The notes below the pieces were generated by a model. It searched no databases, was not told the DNA's origin, and worked only from the letters and a program-made list of their open reading frames with translations. A stretch of 64,000 bases of DNA from Ramazzottius varieornatus (Eukaryota; Tardigrada; Eutardigrada; Parachela; Ramazzottiidae), in assembly GCA_001949185.1 (NCBI GenBank), contig BDGG01000012.1, positions 1,506,035-1,570,034 on the forward strand. Direction: 5' to 3'. The position numbers and the translations under genes were made by a program. Positions within the stretch are counted from its first letter, which is position 1. Each line of letters begins with the position of its first letter. Positions 1 through 12,000 of this stretch are shown here, piece by piece.

Positions 1-63
1 TCAATTTCTTTCCATATTTCTCTCTAACAAACCTGTGTACTCTTCCCGTGGCTTGTTTTACAG

Positions 64-2429
64 ACCAAGCGATGCCTTTGATTGTCACGAATGAAGTGGC
101 TCAGCGAAAGTCCGACGGAACAAAGGCAACCATAAGTATGCCTCAACCGGAAGTTGGTCAACGTATGGAAGCTACGTCGAACGAGGAGCCCGTGTTTCGA
201 GTACCTGCGGTGCCTAAACGTCCGAAATTTTGCTCTGAACGCTCCTCGCGCTCGGAGTCGGCTGCGGTGGAAAACGTAGCAGCTACATTGGCCACCGTGC
301 AGCCTTCGATTGAAGTTCCGGCAGAACAACCCTTTGCTCAACCCAAACGACGTCCAGAAAAGCAAAGCAGACGAGATCAACCAGGTAAGGTATACGTATC
401 AATGTATCTTGATGTCTGCACACGTTGTCCGTGTGTTGAAACTTCCAAAATTTTCGAAGATGTTGATGCGCGGTTTTGTTTCAGTGGTTTCGGACAGAGT
501 GTTACGAACAAGACAGTTACCGGACGGAGTGTACGCCATGGACAAGATGCTTGTAGATATGTGCAAGAGACGTGGTGCTGTCCAGCCTCCTGTCCTGCCT
601 CCTGCGAAGCAACCTGTTAAGAAATGTGGTGTGGAAGATGCTACAAACAAGAAACCGGCCGGCAAAAGTTAGCTTTGCTTTTCAGTTTTGACAATTTATC
701 GTTTCACGGTAGTACGGACATAACATATGTTAAACCAAACTCCGAACCAGTGCCGATGGAAATTCTTGCAGAACAAGCGAAAGACCCAAAAGCTCCAGAA
801 GCTTCCCAGAAAGAGCGGGAGCCGAAGCGGCCAGCGAAACGGCCAAAGAGGAAAGAAGCTTTAGAACCGATTACTGAATCGGTTATGATGGCCTCCAAAC
901 CAGCTGTCCAAAGAAAGAAGGAAATGCTTGTGACGAACGTAACTCGACAAAAGATTGCGGAGGAAAGACCCAATCCAGCTGAAGAGTCGATGCTGCGGCG
1001 GTCGAGCAGACTGAACAGGAACGACAGCGTAGTCTGCTATGTAGACAGTCCCGGTATGTCTTTTCCTGCTTCACAGAGCTTGTAGTTTTCACGTTTGGTA
1101 CTCACAGTTCGGAACACGAAGCGCCGGGGACAGAAGCTCGTACCTGCAATACCGAACACGATGAAGAAAGCTCCAATATCGAAGACCGCGAAGAAGCAGT
1201 CTTTGAAACAACCGGAAATGCAGATTGTGGCGAGTGGTATGTTGCAGTCCATTAATTTTTCAGCTGTACCTTTTCCACATCTAATTCAAATGGCAAAGTC
1301 CGTTATCACATATGTCGTTTGCAGTTCGAAAAATTGCTCCGGCAATCCGTAAAGGCGGCGAAAAGAAGAACCATACAGCCAAGCAGCCCAAAAGAGTTTC
1401 CGTCGATGTCGCAAAGAAAGTTCTACTGAAGAGGTCGATACCGGCAAAGAGATCACCTATCAGCAAAAAAGGTAAGAATACTGTCCGGTCCAGGTCTGCA
1501 GATAATATCAGTTCTAGATATTTACTGTAATTTACAGATCCACCGAGAACTCGTCGGCAACCTCCCAGAAGAAGTACCCGGAATTTCACCGTTATTGAAG
1601 AGTCGGGTTCTGAGGAGGAAGAGGAGGACTCACCGAGCACACCGCCGACGGTCAAGAAAAAACCTAAACCCGGTACGGTCCGTGCTCCTGTTATGATGAG
1701 GGCTTTCTGTAATGTTTGGTTTTTATTCTAGCGTCGAAACCTAGTGCGGTGAAGGTAACCAGGAAGTCCACACGACTCACAATCACGACTCCGGCGAAAA
1801 AGCGGGCAAGCATAGCAAGTGAGTTTGACGAATCGCTAGCGGTCTATTGAAAATTTTGTCGTTTTTTAGAGAAGATACTAACCGCATGCTCTATTTCAGA
1901 AAAGCAGGCTTCTCTGAGAAAGGCTCGTAAAGTTCCCGAAGCAAAGAAGACACCGGCAAACAAGAACCGAAACGTCGGATGGTGGCGCAAAGAGGTTAGT
2001 CAAGTGCAACAGCTACAGCAGAACGCAATACCCGCCAGGCTAAGGCAGAATGGTCTGTTCGCCTTGTCACCAAGCGTGGCAAACCTCAAGCTGGCGGAAG
2101 TGGACTGGGACATGGACGAAGTGGAAGACTTTGAACCAGTCGAACATACCGACACCACCCGGACCTTCCGCATGTCCGCACATTCGAGGAAAACCAAAAA
2201 GCGCGTTTCCGAGTTTGACTTCGAGCCCTCAAATGCCAAATCGGCCATGGAGCGACTTAACTTCCAAGGCTACCTCCAGAACGAGAAGCACAACGCCGTC
2301 AAGAACCCAATAGCCAAGCCGAGTACTAACAGCTCAATATGGAGTACTGGTGCCTCGGCTTCTGCTACTTATATGAATATCGTATTACCTTCTATTCCTG
2401 CTCAACTACGAGATGATGATGAATTCTAG
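64..2429 (+). CDS. Lys/Arg-rich basic protein of unknown function, 5'-partial
   Basis: I do not recognise this gene. The window opens in an intron, with an acceptor (TTTTACAG) just before base 64, so upstream exons are missing or only 5' UTR; the first in-frame ATG is at 72. Exons are traceable at 64-384, then from about 484 onward in several short exons split by introns of about 50-100 nt, to the stop at 2427-2429. The product is rich in Lys, Arg, Pro and Ser, with an RRSSRLNR-type basic patch near 990-1015, an acidic EEEEED run near 1615-1630 and a more ordinary C-terminal exon (from about 1900) beginning near NVGWWRKEV and ending DDDEF. The composition suggests a nuclear, chromatin-associated protein. 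That is inference from composition only; no domain is visible. Confidence 0.6.
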
Positions 2430-2776
2430 AAATCGGTATCCATAAACGTCCTTGCATATGTTATACGAACTCTTCTTTGTTTATTCTTTTAAGTTGAACA
2501 ATTTCAGACATAGTGTGAGCTCCTGAAAACCTGCCTATTACGGTCGTTTATTGCACGGATCTCCAACATTTAATCTGAAATTGTTTCCTAAGACTTTCAA
2601 CTGCGCTTTTAATGCGTTATTTTCGTTGAACACTCTTCTGTTAAAATTATCAAGATCAAATCTTGTCGAAAAGCATACGCGTTTTCATAATTGTGTCAAC
2701 TACTGACAAAAGTGAGCGTAGATTCATGAATACCATGTACCGTAGATTGTACAAAACCAGAAAGAACTTACAGTCT
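2430..2776. other. Convergent 3' ends, no gene seen
   Basis: This stretch separates the stop of the basic protein on the plus strand from the stop of CIAO2B on the minus strand. An AATAAA signal readable on the minus strand lies at about 2478-2484 and could serve CIAO2B. I see no further coding potential. Confidence 0.5.
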
Positions 2777-3552
2777 TTATTTCTTGTGTATCGTCAGGCA
2801 CTGGTTGATGACGTTTAACAGGTGGTCATTTTCCAGAGCAGCGGCGACTCGCTCCTTGTCCGATAGTTGCTTGTTCACTGCCGCCTCTGACACGTGGGAG
2901 CCTTCGTAAATCCGAACATCGACCTGGATCGAATAAAAAACGAAGTCATCGCAAAGACACGCCAAGTCTGCTTAGGTCTATTCGCTGCTGTAGTATGGGG
3001 GCATACTATGGGTAGCCGTTAGTCATACCTTGAATCGTTCCGGAAGCGATCGAAGAAGCTTCACTCTTATGGCGAGTCCAATCAGGGTGGCCATACTACA
3101 ATGAGGGATGGTTGGTGTATAGTAGACAACCACTCGGTTCTTATCATCGTCCACCTAGACGAAAAGAGGTGCTGGCTTATAGCACAATAGCGTCCGTATA
3201 TGCTGTTAAATTTGTGGCTGATAGAAACAATTTCGGAATACTTCGCAATGGTCAATCTGGACGACATTAAGCTCCTCCAAGGTTAATGGATGTTCCGGGT
3301 CGTTGATTCTTCGTATCATGTCTACAAAGAGGTACGACAGAATGCACGAATTGCAATTTCAAGTTCACTTCCGGTGCGAATCCGACCACAGTTAGCTAAA
3401 CGAAAGGCTTACGACTTACCGAATACTTCCCGTCCATCGAATTTGTCCACCACATCGTCGTTCTGTTCAGCCTCAGTGAGCTCTCGTTGTGAGACGGATT
3501 CGTACACCAACGGATTAGAGTTGTCCAGTCCTTTTCGCGAAGCGACAGACAT
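2777..3552 (-). CDS. CIAO2B: Cytosolic iron-sulfur assembly component 2B (MIP18/FAM96B)
   Basis: CIAO2B is a subunit of the cytosolic Fe-S targeting complex (with CIAO1 and MMS19) that delivers clusters to nuclear and cytosolic apoproteins. On the minus strand, exon 1 starts at the ATG at 3550-3552 and reads [19 protein letters not shown]. Later exons give [18 protein letters not shown] (near 3250-3320), [16 protein letters not shown] (near 3050-3150, containing the conserved Cys of the DUF59/MIP18 fold) and the C-terminal [18 protein letters not shown], ending [11 protein letters not shown] at a TAA at 2777. These blocks match the CIAO2B family almost residue for residue, and the length is near the usual ~160 residues. 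Introns are short, and the gene is tail-to-tail with its left neighbour. Confidence 0.95.
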
Positions 3553-4131
3553 TTTCAATTAGTTGGCTAAATATAACCTTCCCGAGAGAGAAAAAAGTTT
3601 CTCACGAACGAAGATGCGCCGATTCGATCCAGGAAAGATAAGTTGCCTCGTAATGAGAGGTAAACTTCACCTTGTACAAACACGTTGGGATTCACCTGAA
3701 GCTTGGAGATACGGAGGAAGATGTCGCTTGCAAGCCACGATAAGAAAACGCGGCGAACAAACAACTGGATTTGAAAATGGAATGGTATAAGCAGATCTGC
3801 ATGTGCGCCTCTGGAGCTCGCCAAACCGTATGGCTGCGGTTCAGAAAGCAAGTCTTGGTGTGCTCCACAGCCGCCTGGCTCCTTGATCAAGATGGTCTCG
3901 TACAGTAATTCGTAAACCCAATCAACGTAGGACCATACCTATTTAGATTTTACTGCAAGACTCCCGGGTTTGGACGATAAATTTCTTTTGAACTCTACCG
4001 AGACGATATCTTGCAATCACAGTAGTCATAACCCATGCTAAATGCTGACAACAGAAAAATAGTACATTCCACATCTGTGAGATCTTTAATGACAGAGCCG
4101 ACCAAAAGAGAAAATAGCCTGAACTTCCCTG

Positions 4132-5310
4132 TCAGAGATGACCATTCGAGAGTTCGCCGTTGGCATGAGCGGGGTTCGTAATACCGCGGTTCCTGTCGTA
4201 CTCATCCGAGATGACAGAGAGCTGGACTGGCGATCCGCGGAAGCGAGCTTCCCATGCCTGATGTACATCATATTGTCCTCTCCACTGCGGATCGTAGTTT
4301 TCCCATAAATACACGCGTAGTTTGTAGGTCAACCACAAGCAGACCCACACGACGGGTATCACGATAAAGACCATCACAAAGTTGGCCCCTATTGCGAAAG
4401 CCGGGTGATGAATGTAGTCTTGGACTATGGGGTACACGTAAGGTTTGTTACGAGGTCCGGTGCCCTTTTGCACCCCGAAATACACGCCGGAGAAGGTCGC
4501 GTAAGCTGCTCCGTATATCATCGGCTGATAAACGTGGAGGAGCTGCATGGGCATGGCGTTCACCCAGAGATCAATTACAATGACAATGGCATTTATAAGG
4601 TGTACGTGAACGGTCGACGCGGAATATGCCGTTTTCCGATCGGTTGGAACCAAGAACGCCCAGAAAACAAGGCAAACGATTATTGTAGCCGTCGCCCCAA
4701 CGTTCCATAAGAGCCACTGTATCGCGAAATGCCAGGTTCGCCGCCGGTTGATTCTTCCTGGAAAAAACTCACGTCACTTCCGGGTCGGACAGTAACATAA
4801 GAACGATACGTACTTTGGCGTTTGACGACCAGTTCACGAACAACGTTGATGGCAGTAACGATCAGGTACAGAAGAAAGATTAAATATGTCCAGTTCGTCA
4901 GGTACAACAGCCATTTTACACGAGTTGATAATTCAGAGTATTGGCGGACAAAATGCGCGATTGAAAGACCCAGCCATATCACAAAATAGGCTGCAATGAA
5001 CACTTTCCATATCAGGTACCACCGGAAACTGAAGACACTCCACTGAAAAAGGATAGGAAATGAACCTTCACTGGGATGAAGGAACGAAAGATTTTTCACG
5101 TACACGAGCGAACAGTAAAATCCGATGACTTACTTGTGGATGCGTGAACGATCTGCGATTTCCCCGGTGAATATGAAATAGAAACTTGCCCCACTTGAGC
5201 TCCTTCTTCACCGCACGGATCGCCGACTTCCACACTGGTATTCGATGCTGATCAACGATTATAGGCTCCCGAACTACTTCCGGTGGATCCGGAGCAACGA
5301 TTTCGGCCAT
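4132..5310 (-). CDS. Rolling stone-like multi-pass membrane protein
   Basis: The protein belongs to the rolling stone family, named for a Drosophila membrane protein needed for myoblast fusion; biochemical function is unknown. The ATG at 5308-5310 starts MAEIVAPDPPEVV, followed by a soluble region with KKELKWGKF. Several hydrophobic segments follow: FRWYLIWKVFIAAYFVIWLG, a YLIFLLYLIVTAINVV stretch, an AIVIVIDLWVNAMPMQLLHV stretch, and finally FVMVFIVIPVVWVCLWLTY. The tail is hydrophilic and ends GELSNGHL at the TGA at 4132. The INxxIVxxDxxxxxxPxxLLHxYQP pattern with the following MIYGAAYATFSGVYF and the late HPAFAIG are typical of this family. Exons are separated by short introns near 4700 and 5060-5130. 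The subfamily cannot be resolved by eye. Confidence 0.8.
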
Positions 5311-5781
5311 CCATCTATAGTTGAGTGAGAATCAGTGTTCCGGATCGCGCTGCTAAGATCCTGATGGTAATGATGAACATCACTTTCCGGTCGAAAACAG
5401 TATAGCATCGAAGTCCCGAGCTACGAAGACAGTGGGGAAATCTCGCATAATTGTATAACGAAAGATAAATCCATCTTTTCGAAATGCAAAGTGCCTGCGG
5501 TAAAACGGGTAAATTAACAACCGTTCTACCTGCACCTGCAATATCGATCAGCGTGCTACTGCGTGAGATGTGTTATGCACAGGTAACCATCCAGAAAACA
5601 AGCACACACATCGGAGAACCGAAGTGTTGACTTTGTTGTTATTAGGTAACAGTAAACATAACACGGAAGTACTACAGCATTTAAGCCACGCCCTGACCTT
5701 CAATTTGGTCCTAAACTACAAGCCAACGAGACAGTTCAAAGCCTAATCGATGGCTAGTGAAATGGACAGCAAAACATAGAA
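5311..5781. promoter_or_regulatory. Upstream region of the rolling stone-like gene
   Basis: This 470-base non-coding stretch lies between the start of the rolling stone-like gene and the stop of TRMT2A, both on the minus strand. It must contain the promoter and 5' UTR of the first and the 3' UTR of the second. I see no recognisable promoter element or repeat. Confidence 0.4.
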
Positions 5782-8488
5782 CTACTGCGCTACTAGAGTT
5801 TCTTTAGACACACGGTCGAAGACAAAGATTAGCTCTACGTTCTTCGTCTGAGGGAACAAATCCACTGGCGTACACCGCACGGGAACAAATGGAGTTTCTC
5901 CTCCACGTTCGAATCTCGCCCTATTCCTACACAACCTAGAAACATAACGCAACAGTTTTAGTGTCAGCCTGTTGGACTTTCACCACAAGGTTTTCCGAGA
6001 GTACTATAACTTCAGCATGTTCTTCCTTACCCGTAAAGGTTGCTTATGGTAAAGTCGTTGTCAGCGGCGCAGGCCACATACAAGAGCCGGTTGATCCGCG
6101 ACTGTTTGCGCAAAGTATCCACTACGTTATTATGGACACCGTTGCGAGGAGGATCCAGTATGACAGCAACGTCGTCGTCTGGCTCAAGCTTAGCCAGTAC
6201 GCTGTCCAGCGCATCTTCAACTTTCGCGCAGATAAATTCGATGTTTTCCACTCCGTTGATCTTTGCATTCTCCACGGCATCGGCTACGGCGGCTTCGCCC
6301 AGCTCAATCCCGTACACCTTCTTGGCATGCTTAGCCATGAGAATGCCTATCGTACCAGTTCCACAGCAGAGGTCCAGCACAATGGTCTTGGGCCTCAGCG
6401 ACGCGGCTTCTATGAGGGTTGAGTAGAGTACTTCCGCCGCCGAGGTGTTCACTGTGGAAGAAAAACCACACAAACTTGGCTTTACTTCGTGGACCGTAGG
6501 TTCAAAACTGGCCAATAACAAGAATACTTCACTTACCTTGGAAGAACGCATCGGGAGAGATTTTGAACTGATATCCCATGAGTTCCTCGCCGAAAGACGC
6601 ACCCTTCGAATTTAAAATATTTACGTGATCATAATTCATCAACTTCGTACGTGTAATATACATTCCGGATGTTTCAAGAGAATTCTACGATGATGTATGC
6701 CACTAATATTTTCATAGGGAAAAACGACATGTACTGTTGATGTTTTGGATTTCCATACCTTCTCGCCGAATACCAGCTCTTCTTCCGTACGCATCGATCG
6801 CCGAGGACCTGACATCCTATAAAAGCCGCCCGTATACAGTAGTTTGTTCCACGATGAAGTATCAAAATTGTGAATATGGAAGCGTAGACCCACGTTTTAT
6901 CGTCAAGGACCCAATACACAAAAGTCGGTCTCGACTCGACCGGAAGTGCTTCGCAGTGACTTCGAAGTCTCTGTTTCTCTTCCACGAATTTCTCCGGCGA
7001 CAGCCCTTGGGGATGCAGATGAATGTTAATCATTGAATGCCCAGCTTTGTTCGTCCGGACAGTCAGCATATGATAGTGTCCCTTCCGGGTAGGATCATCA
7101 AAAGGCTCCAGCGTGGACGACCGGATGAAGTCTTGAAAGACCTGTGATGAACCAGGCTAAGAAACCTTGACTCTCTGCCGCAGCATTAGAATGACAGAGC
7201 CACTTGTGACAAACCTTGACGAGCTCTTTCATCCGGTCGTTGATGTGAAGGCATGCATCGGGATCGATCACCCAGAAGATGCCTTCTTTGTACTTTCCTA
7301 GCTTGAAGCCAATGGTCCGATCTCTGTTCGGCGCCACACCAATGGAGAACTCGCATTTATTGCGGTATTTCTGTGGTTCTGGCTACCGAGAAGACATTAG
7401 CCGAGTTATCGCGGGAAGAAGATATTCGAGGAAGAACCTACAGATGGCTTGATTGGGTCCAGCTGACAGAGATGTCCTTTGGACTTCTTGAGCCACGGTA
7501 AGGTTCCTTGCGCGTTGTGGTTAAACTTCTTGTCGATCTTGCGAAGAATTTCCTTGGCGTGATTTTGCTTTGACTTCAGCTGGTCTTCGTAATTGAGGTG
7601 ATGAAGGTTCGTGACGATGTCCAAAATTCTACTCAAACAGAGAAAGATTAATACGGTAATAATGTCGTATGAAAACGAACACGGGTGAAATGTTGACCCC
7701 GCTGACTGTACACTTACTCTTCTTCGGGTGGTTTCGTACTAGGCTGAAGCGTCCTTTTCTGATCTTGCTGTCGACCTCTGTAGTTCGGCTCGGGAGCTGC
7801 ATCGGCAATCTAACAACGAAGGGGCAAAATCAATTCATAGATGGGAAACCCCGAATTGATATACCGTACTTCACCTTTGCTGTCAATGAAGATCCACTGA
7901 AAGGAGTTGTAGATATCTTTCGAATAGCATCGTCGACTTCCTCCTTCTTTCTGGAACACGAAGAACAATAAGCTGCCATATTCTGACGAACTAACTGTCG
8001 ATACAATGTGTAATTCGAATACTATCGGTTCCCGATCTGTATATGCGTACCGGAAAGTCAGATAGCAAGCAACAACTGCACCGTGTCTTCCTTTTCCTTG
8101 TGTAGGCTTCACTTTCGCTGGGTCCAGTCCCAGTTTCGAAAACCATTTCTTCAGTTGCTGGAAACAAAACCACATCACCGCTTCAATGAAGGTAGTACGC
8201 TGTATGTAGTCTAACTCCGGGTGAAACTTTTTGCGCTAATCAATTGTACCGGTTGAGACTATATTCGCCCACCTTGAAACCAAAATACCGAGGCAGATTC
8301 TGAACGACTATTCGGAAAGAAGCGCTCTCGTTCGTCACTTCAGCTTCGCCGTCCTTCGCATTATCGCCATCGTCGAGTTCAGCGTTATCTGTGTCAACCG
8401 ATGGACGCTCCATCTCGGTATCTTCTTGCTTGTACTCAGTAGCGTCGATATGGACCACACTTCTTCCTCCTTCCACCGCAGCGTCCAT
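5782..8488 (-). CDS. TRMT2A: tRNA (uracil-5-)-methyltransferase homolog A
   Basis: TRMT2A uses S-adenosylmethionine to make 5-methyluridine at position 54 of cytosolic tRNA. The ATG at 8486-8488 begins MDAAVEGGRSVVHID and an acidic N-terminal region. An RRM follows (FRIVVQNLPRYFGF, LKKWFSKLGLDPAKVKPTQG, GRHGAVVACYLTFR). The TrmA-like catalytic half has KCEFSIG-type and HLHPQG blocks, the SAM loop VLDLCCGTGTIGIL, and the motif ILDPPRNGVHNNVV followed by LLYVACAADND with the catalytic Cys. The C-terminus reads PFVPVRCTPVDLFPQTKNVE, as in the family, and stops at 5782. An in-frame extension upstream of 8488 reaches an acceptor near 8527, but the only nearby upstream ATG exon (8665) joins in the wrong phase, so I keep 8488. 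About ten short introns. Confidence 0.93.
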
Positions 8489-9028
8489 GTCGCTGGTCTT
8501 GTATAGCGTTTTTTCCAGTGCGATCTCCTACACTCCAAGCCACAAAGTGATGGGATCAGGTAAGAATCCGTGAGATGAAGTTAGACGAAGGTAGATAAGG
8601 GGAATGTGGTTCATAAATAGCAAGCGACGGAAACCGAAAACTGAATTCTGTACACATTACCTGACATCTCTGTAGTATGTATTGCAACTCTGTCCGTTAA
8701 CTTATATACTACCGAGAAAAACTACCCCGTCAAAGTGGCGCCGCGGAAGATTGGATAAGCCCTACCGCCCAAAGTCCCCAAACCCTCTTCCGACGAAAAA
8801 CGACTGTAAACAGGAAAACTTCAGGAACCGCATAGTTTTTTGCAGCAATTCCTTCTCGGCTGAAGGTGTTGGCGGGTTTGTCACTTGCCAGTGTCAGAAA
8901 AGAACTGAAAATATGTGGTGGTTAGTGAAAGATGAATCATAAAGGTCTAGAGTCCGGAGAACAGAGTCTAGAAGAACTAAGAGGTAATCCCACATGTGCA
9001 CACGAACGAAGTGAAAATCGAAAGCTAA
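8489..9028. promoter_or_regulatory. TRMT2A upstream region and 3' flank of the helicase gene
   Basis: About 540 bases between two minus-strand genes. It includes a possible 5' UTR exon of TRMT2A (donor GTAATG next to ATG at 8665) and the 3' end of the MOV10-like gene. Nothing else is recognisable. Confidence 0.4.
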
Positions 9029-12000
9029 CTATATTTTTGAAACGAGCAATCCAAACAGAAAGAAAGCAAGCGCTGCAAGAACTCCGATCTTTAACATAAG
9101 GCGTACAAAAGGATTACGAGAAAAACTTTCTAAACAATGGCGAACCCGAAGAGGCAAAGATCTGCTCGATACCACCGGCGGTAGCTTCGACCCAGGCACT
9201 GGAGGGTCAAGAAGCCGATCCTGCTTACGCCAACGAACTGCTTTCGGACAAGGAACGTTATCACCAATTTCTCTCACAGCGTACCGCATTCGTCCGTAAC
9301 AAAACCGAACAACCGCCTTCCAGTTCGGATCCTGCAAAACGATACAATTATCACATACGATTCCATCAATTGGGTACTGTTGCCTACAGAGCAAATCGTT
9401 TATCGGACGTTATGGTACCTTGATAAGGGCGTACGGGTCGCCGACGATCATCAGTGTCTCCCGCGCTTTGGTCAGAGCCACGTTGATGAGTTTCGGTGAA
9501 GCAACGAAGCCCAGGAGACTTCGTAAGTCTCTTGCGTGTGGGGAGAACTCACGGACAGTACTGATTATGATGACGGGCTTTTCTTTACCCTGGTACTCAT
9601 CCACGGTACCTAACATGGGGAACTCCCACGCCGGGTCGGCTTCCAGAAGCTGGTTCTTGATGCAGTCAACCTGCATGCACAGCAGAGAATAAGATCTCGT
9701 CTACATCGTACTCTTGCTCATCAAAAAAATGCGTGGTACAGTAGGACAAAAAGATACCTGTAAGCGGTGGGGAGTGATAATCCCGATGTCGTTTTTCACA
9801 TAGCCGGCATCCAGCAGAAGCTTCACCAGCTTCTGTACGGTGATTACCTTGCCTTTGTTCGAGATAGAGAAGCTATTGAAGCGTCGTTGCTGCTTCGACT
9901 TCGACGGCCTGAACGTTATTCCTGACAACCACCATTCTTTTATCTGGCGACCTATAACGAGACGACAATCGGCATGACAATTTTCCCCACCCGCGAAAAC
10001 TTCCAAACGAGTAGAATCTAGATGATCCTACCTTTTGGGTTCAACAGCTGTTTTCAAACATCCCGAGTAGAACAGATGGGACGAGATCTTCAATATACTA
10101 GCCGGAAGTAGGTAATTCATCTCCAGCTGAGCCGCTATGTGAGGATGCGAATGCGTCTTGAAAACGCTCGTTCTGCCAAGTACCGTAGATTAGTAGACTG
10201 AGGAGACGTTCCATTAACGATGTCTGAAAATGAAAAACAATGGTGGAAACTTCGGATTTGGAATCTCTCAAGGATTCTTTTTCAAGTGGCGCACGTTTTC
10301 AGTGTTTTTGCTGAAAACGTGCGCCACTTAGAAAACTGTCCTGTTGAGATCGAATGCCGGGATCGCATTTGGGTAGTTTTTCCGTCATACTCACCTCTAG
10401 TCCAAATTCCACAGCAATTTCCGAGTTGATCTGAGCGCCAAGTTGCATCGGGTCTCCAGCTACGATGATCTTGACCGGTTCTGTTCGCTGACCTGCTGCT
10501 ATTGTGATAGGTATTAGGACTTCCGGCTCCGAGGCGCAGGCTGCCTCGTCGATGATTACGTGCGTGAAAGACAGCTTGGCTGCGTGGACTGCAGAAGCGC
10601 ATGTAGTAAGAATAATCCGATGGTTCTCGGCGATGCACCTGTCTTGGCCGAACTGGCAGCACGGTTGGACGTCCCAGGGAACTGAATCAAAGGACCTCGA
10701 ACCTGCCAGCAGCCGCACCATGTTGTTCCTGTGCATCAGGCCTGTCCGGAACAGAAGGGAGGCAAGGTGGTCGACAGCATTGTTGGTTGGAGCGCAGACC
10801 AGCAAGCGATGGGTAGTGTCGCTTAGGAAAACTTGGAGAACCACCTCAAGAAGAGTGACACTCTTCCCCGTTCCTGCATGAGCCATACAAGAAAATTTCC
10901 AAAATCGTGAATGCGTCTTGAAGATGGTCCACAGTCCAGCAACGTTGCGGTCCAGTTCAGTGGGAAACAGGATCTTTCTGAAGAGTTCTCCACTGGCGAC
11001 CTCAACGGCGTAGTGCTGCCTGATGAAGCAGGTCCGCTCCAGTATGAAAGTCACATGCAGAGGGGCGGAAGCTGTAAGGAAACTGGGCTCGGGACGGTCC
11101 AGAAGATTCACGACGATACAGTCAGGTTCGATCTATAACAAACTAAATTCTTCATCAAAAATTCAAAATGAATTTCATGAGATATTCTTGACCGGGAACC
11201 CATAATAATAAGTCTATGTATGAAGAGAAGGGTACTTCAGTGACCATTCCTTTGTACGACTTTAAAGACTTGCCGTAACTGACTCTATTCAGAGTAATAC
11301 GATCACTTTCCCAGCAAAACGGAGTGTTTGCTTCTGCTCCAACGTCCAGCATAAGCCGAATCTTGTTGAAGTTCAACGGAACAATGACCCCCGTCTAGAA
11401 AAAGGAAGCGGTTAGATCGTTATAGTTTAGCTCGTCCACAAAGTAGGATGAAGAATCTACCAGGATGCGGTCCAATGTTCGCTGTGAAAATATTCTGCTG
11501 AACTCTTCGAGATGAAGCAGCAGATGCATTCTCTCCTTATAGTACTCCATCGTCAACGGTTCCTTCAGTACTGGCAAACGTTCGTACAGCTCTTTCCTCG
11601 GAGGATCCGTATTGAGGAAGTCCATGAGACCAGCAGGTATTCGGAAGTCGTATCCTATCTGGTCCATCCTGCAGAAAGAACGCATTGAAGGAGAGAAACT
11701 GCATAAAATGAAAAAGATGGTCCTGTCGTTGACTGGGAGTAGTCGAAGGTCCGTCATTTCCTTCGTTCGGTACTTGTCATCGGCCAGCATCTGTCGACGT
11801 GCTTGAATGTAGTTCATGTCGGGACTAGCCACAACATTAAAGCAGTCTTTCCCGTCCTTGTCCAGAACGTTAGCTGTAAAGTCGCACTGCAGGTCCACGT
11901 TGGTGTCCACGTGCAGCTGAACCAGGAAGTTCCACTGCCCGACTATGGCTGCGTTGAACATGACGATGATGCAGATGGTGGAACCGGGTGTGATAATCGC

